A stretch of DNA of 64,000 bases from Acanthosepion pharaonis (taxonomy: Eukaryota; Mollusca; Cephalopoda; Sepiida; Sepiidae). How positions within the stretch are numbered: position 1 is the stretch's first letter; every line of letters starts with the position of its first letter. Location of the stretch: contig CAHIKZ030004540.1 of the NCBI GenBank assembly GCA_903632075.3, positions 2,121,501 to 2,185,500 on the forward strand. The letters are read 5' to 3'. Below, piece by piece: positions 26,640-39,240 of the stretch. The notes under the pieces are model-generated. The model was not told where the DNA came from. It saw only the letters and a list, made by a program, of their open reading frames with translations, and did not search any database. The translations under genes and the position numbers were made by a program.

Positions 26640-27480
26640 AAGTTGTTCTTAAATTGCAGCTTTTTCATCGGCCATATTTTCTTCTATGTATTTTGAGCAT
26701 GTTTCGTTCCAGGAGGTGATTTTAAAAATATAATCTATATATAAAATTCTGTGACTTCTGTTAGTCTGTCTCTCACACCCTCTAAAATAGCCAGATATTG
26801 ACTGACCAAAATTGTCATATTTTCTTCTATGTATTTTGAGCATGTTTCAATGGTTCCAATAAAGGAGGTGATTTTTAAAATATAAACTATATATAAAATT
26901 TCATAATTAGTGAATAAAATTTCCAGGTGCAGACATTAGTGCATAGATGTAGGTTAGTCCCTAAGTAGACTCTCATATCCCTCTAAAATAGCTAAGTAAG
27001 CAAATTTTGTGTGAATCTACAAGAAATATGACCAAACATACAAACATAAGTTCAAAATTCAGCCAGATTTTTTTACATGTATTTACAAGCTAAAGTATGT
27101 TTCGATTTCAAAAATGAACTTAAATAAAATCAATTTCAAAAAAATAATAATAATATATAAAATTCTGTGACCTGTAATTTAATTCATATTGTTTGACCAT
27201 TTCACACCCTTTTTAATAAAAAAATAATCCAGATATTTTGACTGACCAAAATTGTCTTGTTTATGCCATCAAAATTTTCAGAGTGTTAAATATTTCTATC
27301 CTAGAAATTTATTTATACATAAATCAAGATCGAATTAACAGGCATGTTTCGTTCTAAGACACAACGGGTTTACAGGAAAGAAAAAAAAAAAGAGAAAAAA
27401 AAACAAGCATTAAAAATATAATCTATATATAAACTTATTCTGTGACTTCTGTTAGTCTGTCAATTCTCATACCTCAAAGT
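26640..27480. repeat. Direct and dispersed repeats in the exon 7-8 intron
   Basis: ttttcttctatgtattttgag recurs at 26684 and 26818 with similar flanks (aggaggtgattttaaaa, then ctatatataaaatt). The phrase attctgtgacttctgttagtctgt recurs at about 26742 and 27437. No coding potential seen. Confidence 0.65.
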
Positions 27481-27578
27481 CTCTATGTAGTCCTAACTAG
27501 TTCTAAAATAGGGAGGGATAATATAACAAGAGGAAAAATATTGATTTCTAGAAAAGGCCAAAAATTTTATTAAGCAAT

Positions 27579-27786
27579 TCTCAATATATAGCAGGAGCAC
27601 TAGACCAGATGTGGTAGCAATATTCAAAACAAGGATGAATGGTAGACTTATAAATATGTAAGATAGATTCTTCTTTGGATTTTATTAAGAATCTCTAAAT
27701 ATATAGCAGGAGCCCTAGACCAGATGTGGTAGCAATATTCAAAACAAGGATGAATGGTAGACTTATAAATACGTAAGATAATGCAA
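27579..27786. repeat. Near-identical tandem duplication
   Basis: About 80 bp from tatatagcaggagc through ccctagaccagatgtggtag to cttataaatacgtaagata occurs twice, about 118 bp apart. The two copies differ at only a few positions, so the duplication is recent. It lies just downstream, in transcript sense, of exon 7. Confidence 0.85.
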
Positions 27787-27816
27787 TGTAGTAATTCTAG
27801 CTGGAGTTTAGCTTAC

Positions 27817-28070
27817 CTGAAGAGGCTGTCCTTACGTTTTAGGCAGGATGGTTTCGCAAATCTGATAGTGTTACCTTTGGGAGTTGTAACAGAAAGTTTT
27901 TTCAAGAGGATATCTTGATGCTTGGGACAGGTTTCAACAATATAGACACAGATCTCACACACATCTATACAATGACGATGTATCCAGCGATTTGCACATT
28001 CCAAAATCTTGACAACCCTCTTCCGAACCTCAACCTGGTGGTAGGCAATGCTGAAAACTTTGGCAACACC
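27817..28070 (-). CDS. EFCAB5: EFCAB5-like exon 7: end of GAF domain 1 and linker
   Basis: Acceptor TATGACAAATGCAG precedes 28070 and donor GTAAGC follows 27817. The exon is 254 nt, 84 codons plus two bases. It opens with the final GAF helix (GVAKVFSIAYHQVEVRKR), then a Cys-rich stretch (ECANRWIHRHCIDVCEICVY), and ends with a basic tail (CLKRKDSLF). FYQ from exon 6 joins GVAK directly. The Cys/His cluster is notable, but the spacing matches no zinc-binding pattern I know. Confidence 0.86.
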
Positions 28071-29318
28071 CTGCATTTGTCATAAAAGAAAAAATTGAAA
28101 TTACTTGCTATTTATTTTGTATGCATGTACATTGATAATTTTTTTGCGGACTTCACCACATTAATTTAACTTAGGTTAGAAAACCAAACTGACGTGAAGA
28201 AAAAGAGGATAAGCCAAAGACATCATTACGCATAAAATTTGCATTTAACAAGATGTGCAAACAAGGATGTGAAAGAAAAGCATGCATTGAGTAAAACAAG
28301 AGTTGTCTCTCTTTAACTATTATTTGTATTTCAAAGTTCACTGAAAGAAAGTTTGTGATAGTTTCTTGTAATAATTGTTCTCAGCAGATTTGCTGTGTAA
28401 GAAAAGATTATGTGAGTGCATAAGGAATGTTCAGCATATGAATGGTGGTGTGAGTGAGAAGATTGGAAAAGTTCGTAAGAGTTCGTATGTATGTGAATGC
28501 ATGAAATATTATTTAACATCTGACCGCATGGTCAAGACGATAATACTTAAAGGTCACATCTTTGCAGGATGAAGAGAGAAAAAGAGAAAGAGGCAAACTC
28601 ATATTTGCTCTTTATAGATAATGTAATCATGTAACAGGATCACAGCACCTTGGCGGGAAACTTGACTTAGTCATGCACAGGAAAAATATATTGCACGTGG
28701 GTGAATTGCAATGCCCACTTTTGTGTTTATTGACCAATTAGCGAATGAGTTTTGGGGAGACCTAAGAAAGCCTCTGGGAGCCGATTCTCCCAAAAGTACA
28801 TGAAATCGACTCCATGAAAACACAGCGATTATAAAATTGTCGCATAGCTGTGATTTATGAATTGTCCATTACACAGTAGTGTTGATTTATTATTTATTAT
28901 GAATGCTTGTTGTTGTATAATTTGAATTTGTGTATGTATGTATGTATGTATGTATGTGATGATGATCATCCTCACAAATTCATACAAAGAGTTTTTTTCT
29001 TTCTTAAACTTTAGTGCTTTAGTTAGCATTAAACCCCTACTAGCACAACTTAAATTGACTGGTCCACTTGTAAAAGTAGGAAATAATTTTTTGGGATAAT
29101 TTTCGTATATTAGCATTCATTAGATTTGACTTTATTCATAACATCTGTCAGAATTGAAAAATATTTTTTTTTTTTTTTTAAATCATTTTCATAATATAAA
29201 CAGTGTCAAATCGATCCATGACTTATCTGTACTTTGCATTTATTTACAAATGTCAAGTTTGAAATTGTGCTCACATCATAGATAACTACTGATTTTATCC
29301 TTTTTTTCCAATTTGTAA
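28071..29318. other. Intron between exons 6 and 7, proximal part
   Basis: Mostly unique AT-rich sequence. A (GTAT)n microsatellite is at about 28931-28957 and a T-run at about 29165-29180. No exon with both splice sites was found. Confidence 0.5.
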
Positions 29319-29635
29319 TACAAGGTGCCCCAAAAAAAAAAAAAATAACAGGAAATTTGGTACAGTTTATTTAATTATTGGAAGAAATTTAGTTGCTTAA
29401 AACAGAACAAAAGCACAAGTATCAGATATGGTGTTCAAACTAAAGAACTCTGGCAAAATTTCTTGACATTTTTTCAGTCCCCAAGATGGATGTTCTTTCT
29501 TAAAGAGAACAATCACCACACATTGAAAATTTGATAAATGCGGTATCCAGGAATAACAAATGGTTAAAAAGTTTACATGTTAATTTTTTTAGTTCATTCA
29601 TATACTAAATCTGTTTTTTTGTGGGGCACTCTGTA
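29319..29635. mobile_element. MITE, about 317 bp, with GGTGCCCC-type terminal inverted repeats
   Basis: The left end TACAAGGTGCCCCAAAAAA and the reverse complement of the right end (TACAGAGTGCCCCACAAAAA) match, with TA at each edge as expected for Tc1/mariner-mobilised elements. The interior has no open frame. Confidence 0.7.
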
Positions 29636-29741
29636 GTATATAGTTATTAAAGGTGATGGTAATATTAGCCATTTCCCTATAAGGAAACATTTGGCATTTA
29701 TTGACTAATCTTGGTTGAAATTTATAAAATTTAATTTAAAA

Positions 29742-29965
29742 CAATTTTTCAAGTCCAGTATCTGTTATCGCTCTTTCTAGTATTGATGGGAGTTTCCTTC
29801 TTAACCTTTTATTTAAAGTCATGTGGAATGTCAACATCATGATTGTGGAATTATTTTCTTTTCTCAAGCCCAGTAGCTGTTATCACCCTTTCCCTTCTAA
29901 TCTTTTAATTGAAGTAGTGTGGAATGTTAACATCTTGATTATGTCATCATTTTTTTTTTGAGTTA
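29742..29965. repeat. Diverged tandem duplication of about 115 bp
   Basis: The segment caagtccagtatctgttatc to gaatgtcaacatcatgatt recurs immediately as caagcccagtagctgttatc to gaatgttaacatcttgatt. Confidence 0.75.
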
Positions 29966-30720
29966 CATGTTCTATCCATTTTAGCTGTTGCTCCGGTCAA
30001 AAGTCCTCAAGTGATGTGGTTTTGATTGTTTGGTACAGTTCTTTGTGAATTTGTAACAGCAATCCACAATATCAAAAGTAGGATGATCTTTGTCAAGACT
30101 CTTCAGGTTTCACTTGCTCAAAGCCTTTTTTCACCATTGGTCTTAGGAAGCGGTTGTAGACATCTGACAATTTAGTTATTATCAATAATGTTTCTTACTA
30201 AGACACCAGTGAATAATTACTCTTGAAGATGACTATATCATGTTTTATAGGTGTCATCTTCTGTACCTTGATATATGATAATCATAAATATAGGCAATTA
30301 TAAGCAGTTATCAAATGCAGTATACACCTGAAGAAGACAAGAGAATTAGTCAGTCAAAATGTTATGAGAAAAGCAACAAAGATGTGGATAACACACTAAC
30401 AGAAGAGAAAATTACGTCCTATAGATCATTGGTTCTCAATACTTTTCACCATACATTACAATGTCATCCACTCCCTTTTCAAGAATGTCTGACTCAAAAT
30501 GTGCATTTCAAATGATATAAATATTATTGTAGCATTTTGCTACTCTGTTCATTTTCACCATTTCTCATGACCGTGCCCTTGTCAGAGCAGTAAAACCCTT
30601 TTCTATGCAAACTTAAACAGTTATTTAAATTTAATAATTCACTACAACTTTTTTTTTAGGTTATTTGACTATGGTTACATAATATAAATACTTCTTCTGT
30701 CCTTTTCATAGTATAGTTTG

Positions 30721-31064
30721 TGTTAGGGGACCTTACCCATAATAACATAATGGGCTATTCCATACGTAATAAATACTGCGCCTCAAGAAGAAGCAGGGAG
30801 TTCTGTCTCAAGTCTAGAGTTCAGTCTGAAGTCTGTCAGGAGTCTGTCAGTCAGTCAGAGCGAGCGAGCGAGTCAGAGGCAGTCCGAACAGAGTGGCGTT
30901 CAAACAATTACTACTAAACCTGATTGTTCGTACTAACACTTTCTACTTCTCTGTATATATTCCTGTTTGTAATATATCTGTGTTATTCCATATACGTGCT
31001 TGAGTTCTTCTTTATTGGTTCGACCTTGGACTATCACCGTGGTACAAGGAACCGGACCATAACA
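30721..31064 (+). mobile_element. Solo LTR, 344 bp, with 5-bp target duplication
   Basis: It begins TGTTAGGGGACC, ends GGACCATAACA, and is flanked on both sides by GTTTG (30716-30720 and 31065-31069). No internal retrotransposon sequence adjoins it, so it is a solo LTR left by recombination. A (GAGC)n-like patch is at about 30858-30872. No matching LTR was seen elsewhere in the window. Orientation is arbitrary. Confidence 0.78.
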
Positions 31065-31861
31065 GTTTGTAATCTTGAGTAATTTGATATTTTTCTTTAT
31101 TATAACCAGAAGTTGTTAAGAAACTTGTATGGTGCAACACCCCTAATACCATAAAATCAGCAGCCCAAAAAGATCACCTCTTTAGAGGATAGGTTTTCCT
31201 CTCTTGTCGACCTCTCTCTCTCCAGTCAAAGAGAAACCCAGACAAGGCTGTGCTGAAAAGCAGAGTCTACTTTGAGGAGGCAGACAAAAACTTTTTGCCT
31301 GAGCCTACAAGGCTTGGAATGCCCTATGTTAAATAACGACCTTGTGTCACATTCCACTTTGTGGGGAGGACTGGGTAAATACCTTAGAGGATAGGTTTTC
31401 TCTCTACACTATACAGTTACCCTGCTTATGCAGTTGATGCACTTTTAGCTAGAGGAGAGCTTCAGGTCGTTTAGTGAACCTGTTCTTCAGAACAGTATGA
31501 GATGCCGTCTTCCCATATACTTGGTAGGAATCTTTAAGGTTGTTATTGTTATTTGACAGGTTACTGTGAAATTCACTGCTTTAGCAGTAGGTTGTCTCTA
31601 ACCAGTATGTTCCGCAGTTTGCTATCAGGTCCTGCTGTATCAACCAAACCCATATGCAGCTCATGGACTGCCTTGTTACAAGTGCAATCTATTGTCATAG
31701 TAGACGTGTAAACCTATGCATTGAGAATCCTTTTCAGGACTAAGACACTGTCTTTCCTTTGATTACATGGTATGTGATTACCAATTGTACTTTTAAGGGT
31801 AAATTCGTTTTCTTACACCTAATTGCATGGGCCAGCACACTACCTCACATTCTGGTATCTA
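31065..31861. other. Unclassified intronic stretch
   Basis: More mixed base composition than its surroundings. The phrase ttagaggataggtttt occurs twice (about 31182 and 31383). No exon or recognisable transposon coding region was found. Confidence 0.4.
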
Positions 31862-32100
31862 CAGCACTTCTCAATGGTACCTGCATTCCCAGTGCACAAC
31901 CTCTCACTGATGTCTCCAATGCTTCTCAATGGTACCTGCATTCCCAGTGCGCAACCTCTCGCTGATGTCTCCAATGCTTCTCAAGGGTACCTGCACTCCA
32001 CGTACATGACCTCTCATTCCAATGCTTCCAGTGCTTCTCAACAGCATACAACCTCTTGTTCCAGTGTCTCCAGTGCTTCTCAATGGTGTTTGTCCACGGT
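31862..32100. repeat. Minisatellite, unit about 57 bp
   Basis: Four to five diverged units, each with cttctcaatggtacctgc, attcccagtgc, caacctctc and tgtctccaatg. Overlapping open frames on both strands here are products of the repeat and show no protein family. Confidence 0.85.
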
Positions 32101-33688
32101 TCCTGCATCCACTGTGAGGTACCATTCATTCTGGGATTTTCTGTGCTCATCAACAGCCTCAATATCTTCTGCATGCAGCCAACTATTTCTGGTGTCTACT
32201 ACACAAAACTAAACTTCTCCTGAGTTCTTTGGCATCAACTAGTCTAGACTTCTTCTGTGCAAGTCTACTAACCCAGTTTAACTACTTTTTGAACATGGAC
32301 TGTTCTAGGCTTCTTCTGCACATGTCTATTTTTTTTTTTGGTAAGTATAGTTTTATTTATAACAAAAACAAATTAAATAATACAACAGAACCTTTTTCCC
32401 AGTTTTGAATAGCAAAAAAAAAAAAAATTACGGTAGTGCATAGTGATTTTCTGCAAGGAAAGTCTGTAAAAGAAGTAAATAGGCCAAATTTTCTGATTAT
32501 GCCTGCGTAGGTACTACGCAGTGAATTAGTAATCATGATGGCAGTAATGGGGGACAAATGACCAACAAGAAGTCCGATTTTTTCTTGCCGATAACTCCAA
32601 AATTATGAAGATACCTTCATAATTTAATTGTTAATTCGAGTTCAGTATGTACATTTGCACGGAATTATGACGATTTTGAAAAAAATTTAAGGGATATTTA
32701 GCGATCGGGAAACAAAACCAAAATTTACCATTTTTTTTAGATACAACAAATTCCAAACATTCATTACCATTTCTTTCGTAGAAATATTTTTTTTCATTTC
32801 TTTATTAAATTACGTTTTCAATAGATTTTTTAAACTGTTTTCCATTTGAATAAATATTATTATTACCGCTAACGTTTCGGTTTACTTTAAAATAAAAATT
32901 TAAAAAAAAAAAAAAAAAACGAAAAATTTATTCAGGGTAGGTAACTCCAAAAAAAAAAAATAATATAAAAATTATTCCCCTTGCATCACATGATTTATTG
33001 AAGTTACGTCAAACTTGACTTCAATAAATCATGAGATGTCTGCAAAAGAACAGTGTGTCAAAAAGAAGGGTTTTTCTTTGACACTTTAACTACCATCCAT
33101 CAATCCAACCTTGGCAATATTCGTTTTAAAAAGAGATAATTAGAATTGTAATAAAATCTAAACATGTCATGAAAGTGAATATATAGATTATTTTTTTGAG
33201 AATTTAAGATAAAAATATTTAAACACTATTAGATTGATTGTTTATTTACAAGAATAATTTTGCAACATTCTAAAAATTAATATAATTAAAACTTGGTAAT
33301 TCCACCGAAACGTGATACCTAAAGTTGGAGATGAATTTTAAAAAGTGAAAAATCTTTCTTGAAGCTTTTATTTTAGTTTTAATTACAAGCTAATAATTTA
33401 ATTTTAATATTTCCACTAAGCAAAATACTTTGCTGTATTCAAAACTAATTTAAATTAACTTAGAGTAGTTTTTGTTTAAAAATCACTGATTTTAGTACTA
33501 TTTTTAGTCATTTCTCAGCTAGATGTAATTTTCATTATTAAAAAATCTTTCAAAAATAACATATACTTTCCTGAAACTTTGAGTAATATTAGCTGATTTA
33601 AAATATAATTAATCCGATTTAAAACAAATATTATTTACTTTAAATTTAAAATATCACAGAAATGCATTTTTTAACATGGAGGTAAGTG
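32101..33688. other. AT-rich intronic stretch with a hairpin and short repeat
   Basis: A perfect 16-bp inverted repeat CATGATTTATTGAAGT pairs 32989-33004 with 33018-33033 around a 13-nt loop. A second copy of the short dispersed repeat of 23880-23992 is at 33050-33155. The rest has no recognisable feature. Confidence 0.7.
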
Positions 33689-34184
33689 TGTCGGAATTAA
33701 CTCCTCCTTCAGTTTGTTAACCCTTTCACCAGGGTCTCTCTTATAAATAGCCGCTGACCCTTCACCTCTCTCTTTTTCCCTCAGGCCTGTGCGGACACCT
33801 TGAGGTAACTCTCTCTTTTTCCTCAGGCTTTCAGCTATCAACCTCGAAATGTAGGTGCTAACAAGGGATAGCGTGGAAACACGCTAAGCACAATACACAC
33901 GCACGCACATACAGGATATTCACACACGCACGCACATACAGAATATTCACATACACTTCATCTTTTGTACTGTTTGCATGTATTGTAACTTGTTATTAAT
34001 ATATATATTTGTATATACATATATTATCGGTCTTGTGTTTTGTTGGCTTTCTTTGCCTTCTTCTTTGGACTTAATCAAAGTCCAACCTTTTTATGTAGTT
34101 GGGCCCGGCGAGCAGGAGAATCTGAACCTTACATGCGTTTTTTCTACGTCTGACTTCACAACATCACAGCCACGGCCCTCTACA
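33689..34184 (+). mobile_element. Probable solo LTR, about 496 bp
   Basis: It begins TGTCGGAATTAACTCC and ends CCCTCTACA, flanked by AGTG on both sides (33685-33688 and 34185-34188). A TATA-like TTATAAATAG lies at about 33741, followed by pyrimidine-rich sequence and (CACG)n-like repeats. Orientation is inferred from the TATA box. No internal domain adjoins it. Confidence 0.6.
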
Positions 34185-34188
34185 AGTG

Positions 34189-35147
34189 TTTATGTGTGTT
34201 GACAGCTTGACAGACAGAAGGTGTTTAACTAATTTTTTCTACAGTGGACATATTTGTAAAAATTACTTGAAGAATAAAATGTGAGCATCTTTTTTAAATT
34301 ATTTTTAACTGTCCAGTAATCTTAAAAATTTAGGAAAATATTCTCCATAATCTAATGTTTATTGAATTTTAGCTACTTTGGCTTTAAATTTACTATAGTT
34401 ATCACTATTATTTTCTGATAATGTCATGTATGGACGTCCATATTTACAAAAATTGGCATGTTTATGCACATAAATTAAATTCAAAATTCTTTTTAAAATA
34501 TTGGGGTAGGGGAAGGTCACTGAATTGTAGTAATCTTTTCTATTTATGATTAGTAGATATAGTTTTTACTTACTAACAATATCACCTAATCGGTATGAAT
34601 TAGTATAGAAATTTAAAAGATTTTAAACTTTATAAAAATTATTCTAATTAAATGTTTTTAAAAATGAAAACAATTCTGGTAAAAATTCATTATTCTTCAA
34701 AAATGTTTTTTTTTTCTTAAGACAATATAAAAGCAGTTAAAAGCTTTTCTAATTAAATAATGTATTAGTTATATTATATTTTTTATTTTACAATTCAGAG
34801 CAGATTTAAACCAAATTTATTAGAGGTTATTTGGTGCCTGATTTTGTCAGCAACAAAGACTTATCCTCTTTTAGTTAATAATAGTTATGAGAAGACGCAA
34901 AGAGGCATCTGTTGTGATCTGAACTATCACGTTAGTATAGTTGGGAAAAAAGTTATTTCTATAGTAGCTGAATAGGCAGGTGTGAATCAAGGAAAAAATT
35001 GTGGGTTCACCTGATATTTGTGAAAAGGCACAAAAGCATTGATGCCAGCTTTTACGCACAAAGAACCTCAGTGGCACAATTCCCAATAGGAAAGTTGAAA
35101 ATTTCACTTAAAATTATATCTTTGAAATGTCAACCAGACCTACTTAC
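34189..35147. other. AT-rich intron next to exon 6
   Basis: No exon, transposon ends or tandem structure recognised. Confidence 0.4.
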
Positions 35148-35282
35148 CTGATAAAAATTTATTTCATGAGTCAGAAAGACAGTTTTCTCATGACTATCAT
35201 TCGTTGTATCGATTCCCAGGACACCAAATACTCTTTTCCCTTGGTCTTTCAAAGGAATCACCAAAAAAGATCCTTGATTTTC
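35148..35282 (-). CDS. EFCAB5: EFCAB5-like exon 6: GAF domain 1 core
   Basis: Acceptor ATTATTCTTTTAG precedes 35282 and donor GTAAGT follows 35148. The exon is 135 nt, 45 codons, phase 0 at both ends. It has the typical GAF core: small residues and a beta strand FLVIPLKDQ, a basic turn, then VFGVLGIDT, and it ends EINFYQ at the start of the last GAF helix. GAF domains bind small ligands or mediate dimerisation; no ligand can be inferred here. Confidence 0.87.
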
Positions 35283-35799
35283 CTAAAAGAATAATAAAAA
35301 GTGTTTTGGATATTATTAAGGTGATATAGTTGTTCAACCTGTAAATGTTTAATGTTAAGTGGAATTCTGTAAGGTTGTATTGTTATAATTCTATAAATTC
35401 TTCAGACTACTATCACATACTTTTCTAGTTTTATGGTAGTGAATGTTGGACAATTTCCTATAAATAAAGACAATTGTAACTTCCTCCTTACTAATGGAAT
35501 ACAAAAGGGGTTGGGGATGATTTTGTCCCAGCGAATGTGACATAATGGACCTTAGGTTTAAAGGTCTGAACTGGTTCAAATAAGGTTTGTAATATGGAAT
35601 AAATGTTCAAAGTGTAAAGCAAAGAGAACACTTTATAATAACAAGCAAACAGCAAAGCATGTTGGGTAATCCTTCAGATAAGCAACGTAAAATAATCTGT
35701 CGAAGTTATGCTTCTCTTAAATAATATAAAATAAATAAAAAAAAAAAAATCTAATTTTATACATTTAATGTTTTTTTTCATCATAAGTATCACATTAAT
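35283..35799. other. Intron upstream of exon 6 (transcript sense)
   Basis: Unremarkable AT-rich sequence; no feature recognised before the 171-bp array starts. Confidence 0.4.
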
Positions 35800-38735
35800 A
35801 CTGCTATTTTTTTTTTTTTAACCCTTTTCATTCCATCATTGATCGTAGCCTGGCTCTCCCTAGTGGCACATAAGGCTAAAATATGACATTTTAACAATAG
35901 TCAATATAAAGCCTTTATTTTCCCTTAGATCCTCTATAGTAATGCATCATAGCTTGATTGCAATTCCTTTAATATTGCTACTTTCTTTTAACCCTTTCAT
36001 TCCATCATTGATCATAGCCTGGCTCTCCCTAGTGGCACATAAGGCATTTTAACAAAAATATGACATTTTTTAACAATAGTCAATATAAAAGCCTTTATTT
36101 TCCATTAGATCCTCATATAGTAATGCATCATAAAGCTTTGATTGTAATTCCTTTAATATTGCTACTTTCTTTTAACCCTTTTCATTCCATCATTGATCAT
36201 AGCCTGGCTCTCCCTAAGTGGTACATAAGGCTAAAATATGACATTTTAACAATAGTCAATATAAAGCCTTTATTTTCCCTTAGATCCTCTATAGTAATGC
36301 ATCATAGCTTGATTGCAATTCCTTTAATATTTCTACTTTTTTCTTTTTTAACCCTTTTCATTCCATCATTGATCATAGCCTGGCTCTCCCTAGTGGCATA
36401 TAAGGCTAAAATATGACATTTTAACAATAGTCAATATAAAGCCTTTATTTTCCCTTAGATCCTCTATAGTAATGCATCATAGCTTGATTGCAATTCCTTT
36501 AATATTTCTACTTTCTTTTAACCCTTTTCATTCCATCATTGATCATAGCCTGGCTCTCCCTAGTGGCATATAAAGGCTAAAAATATGACATTTTAACAAT
36601 AGTCAATATAAAGCCTTTATTTTCCCTTAGATCCTCTATAGTAATGCATCATAGCTTGATTGCAATTCCTTTAATATTTCTACTTTCTTTTAACCCTTTT
36701 CATTCCATCATTGATCATAGCCTGGCTCTCCCTTAGTGGCATATAAAGGCTAAAATATGACATTTTAACAATAATCAATATAAAGCCTTTATTTTCCCTT
36801 TAGATCCTCTATAGTAATGCATCATAGCTTGATTGCAATTCCTTTAATATTGCTACTTTCTTTTAACCCTTTCATTCCATCATTGATCATAGCCTGGCTC
36901 TCCCTAGTGGCACATAAGGCTAAAAATATGACATTTAACAATAACAATAGTCAATATAGTAATGCATCTTTATTTTCAATTCCTAATAGATCCTCTATTA
37001 GTAATGCATCAATATAAAGCCTTTTGATCCTCTATAGTAATGCATCATAGCTTGATTGCAATTCCTTTAAATATTTCTTTTTAACCCTTTCATTCTTTTA
37101 ACCCAATTTTCATTCCATCTATAGTAATGCATCATAGCCTGGCTTTCTTTTCCCTTTTCATTCCATCATTGATCATAGGCTAAAATATGACATTTTAACA
37201 ATAGTCAATATAAAGCCTTTATTTTCCCTTAGATCCTCTATAGTAATGCATCATAGCTTGATTGCAATTCCTTTAATATTTCTACTTTCTTTTAACCCTT
37301 TTCATTCCATCATTGATCATAGCCTGGCTCTCCCTAGTGGCATATAAGGCTAAAATATGACATTTTTAACAATAGTCAATATAAAGCTTGATTTTATTTT
37401 CCCTTAGATCCTCTATAGTAATGCATCATAGCTTGATTGCAATTCCTTTAATATTGCTACTTTCTTTTTAACCTTTCATTCCATCATTGATCATAGCCTG
37501 GCTCTCCCTAGTGGTACATAAGGCTAAAATATGACATTTTAACAATAGTCAATATAAAGCCTTTATTTTCCTTAGATCCTCTATAGTAATGCATCATAGC
37601 TTGATTGCAATTCCTTTACTATTGCTACTTTCTTTTAACCCTTTCATTCCATCATTGATCATAGCCTGGCTCTCCCTAGTGGCACATAAAGGCTAACAAA
37701 AATATGACATTTTTTAACAATAGTCAATATAAAGCCTTTATTTTCCCTTTCCCATTTAGATCCTCTATAGTAATGCATCATAGTTTGATTGCAATTCCTT
37801 TAATATTGCTACTTTCTTTTAACCCTTTTCATTCCATCATTGATCATAGCCTGGCTCTCCCTAGTGGCATATAAGGCTAAAATATGACATTTTAACAATA
37901 GTCAATATAAAGCCTTTATTTTCCCTTAGATCCTCTATAGTAATGCATCATAGTTTGATTGCAATTCTTTAATATTGCTACTTTCTTTTAACCCTTTAAT
38001 ATTGCTACTTTCTTTTAACCCAATTTTCATTCCATCAGTTGATCATATTCCTTTAATATTGCTACTTTCTTTTTTCTCCCTAGTGGCATATAAGGCTAAA
38101 ATATGACATTTTAACAATAGTCAATATAAAGCCTTTATTTTCCCTTAGATCCTCTATAGTAATGCATCATAGCTTGATTGCAATTCCTTTAATATTGCTA
38201 CTTTCTTTTAACCCTTTTCATTCCATCATTGATCATAGCCTGGCTCTCCCTAGTGGCATATAAAGGCTAAAATATGACATTTTAACAATAGTCAATATAA
38301 AGCCTTTATTTTCCTTAGATCCTCTATAGTAATGCATCATAGTTTGATTGCAATTCCTTTAATATTGCTACTTTCTTTTAACCCTTTCATTCCATCATTG
38401 ATCATAGCCTGGCTCCCCCTAGTGGCACATAAGGCTAAAATATGACATTTTAACAATAGTCAATATAAAGCCTTTATTTTCCCTTAGATCCTCTATAGTA
38501 ATGCATCATAGCATAGCCTGATTGCAATTCCTTTAATATTGCTACTTTCTTTTAACCCTTTCATTCCATCATTGATCATAGCCTGGCTCTCCCTAGTGGC
38601 ACATAAGGCTAAAATATGACATTTTAACAATAGTCAATATAAAGCCTTTATTTTCCCTTAGATCCTCTATAGTAATGCATCATAGCTTGATTGCAATTCC
38701 TTTGATATTGCTATTTTCTTTGATCATTTTCCCAT
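35800..38735. repeat. Tandem satellite array, unit about 171 bp
   Basis: The anchor taaccctttcattccatc recurs at intervals of 184, 176, 170 and 172 bp in the first units, and about 17 units fit the length. Each unit contains cattgatcatagcctggctc, ctccctagtggcacataagg, atgacattttaacaatagtc, cctttattttcccttagatc, ctctatagtaatgcatcata and ttgattgcaattcc. Units differ by small indels; two zones (about 36930-37180 and 37990-38080) are scrambled. It lies wholly in the intron between exons 5 and 6, and its right edge decays into unique sequence at about 38710-38735. Confidence 0.95.
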
Positions 38736-38884
38736 GCCATGTTTGAAGAGCAAACATTTTGGCATCAAGTTTTCAAATTTCCTGATTTTGATGAATAACC
38801 CTTTAAAAAAAATCTGTTACTTTTATGTTGTCAAGAGCAGTGTACGCATACCAGTTGAATCAGCAAAAATTTTAACAAACTTCC

Positions 38885-39110
38885 AAGTCCCAATGTACAT
38901 TATTCAGACTATGTTCCACATTTTTATTGCCATATTCGCAATGTTTCAGCTGTTGTATGCTCCAGCATTCTTCAGTTGATATACATTGGAATTTCAAACC
39001 AAACCCTTTGTATATCACCTGAAGAAGGCTGGAGCATAGAACGGTAAAAACATCATGAATATGACAACAAAAATGAGGACAACTGTCTGAATAATGTAAA
39101 TAGTTACAAC
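38885..39110. mobile_element. Fold-back (inverted-repeat) element, copy A
   Basis: The left arm acattattcagactatg...tgctccagcattcttcag pairs with the right arm ctgaagaaggctggagca...tgtctgaataatgt around about 40 bp. The arms are about 80-90 bp and diverged. Larger and single-arm relatives are at 54612-55085 and 43600-43735. It lies about 130 bp from exon 5. Confidence 0.75.
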
Positions 39111-39240
39111 ACCTCATCTTGGAATTATAGACAGATGTTCCAAGTTCCTTTTCAACAAAAATCTACTTTACTCTGAAAACTATCCTTCAAACTATTTTTA
39201 CAAAATTAGTTCAGTGGATAAAAATTAGCCTTAAACTGAC

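Noticed and set aside
31823..32212. Ser/Thr-rich 129-codon frame as a secreted or mucin-like protein
   Set aside because: It translates a 57-bp minisatellite, overlapping frames on the other strand are equally open, and there is no signal peptide or splice context.
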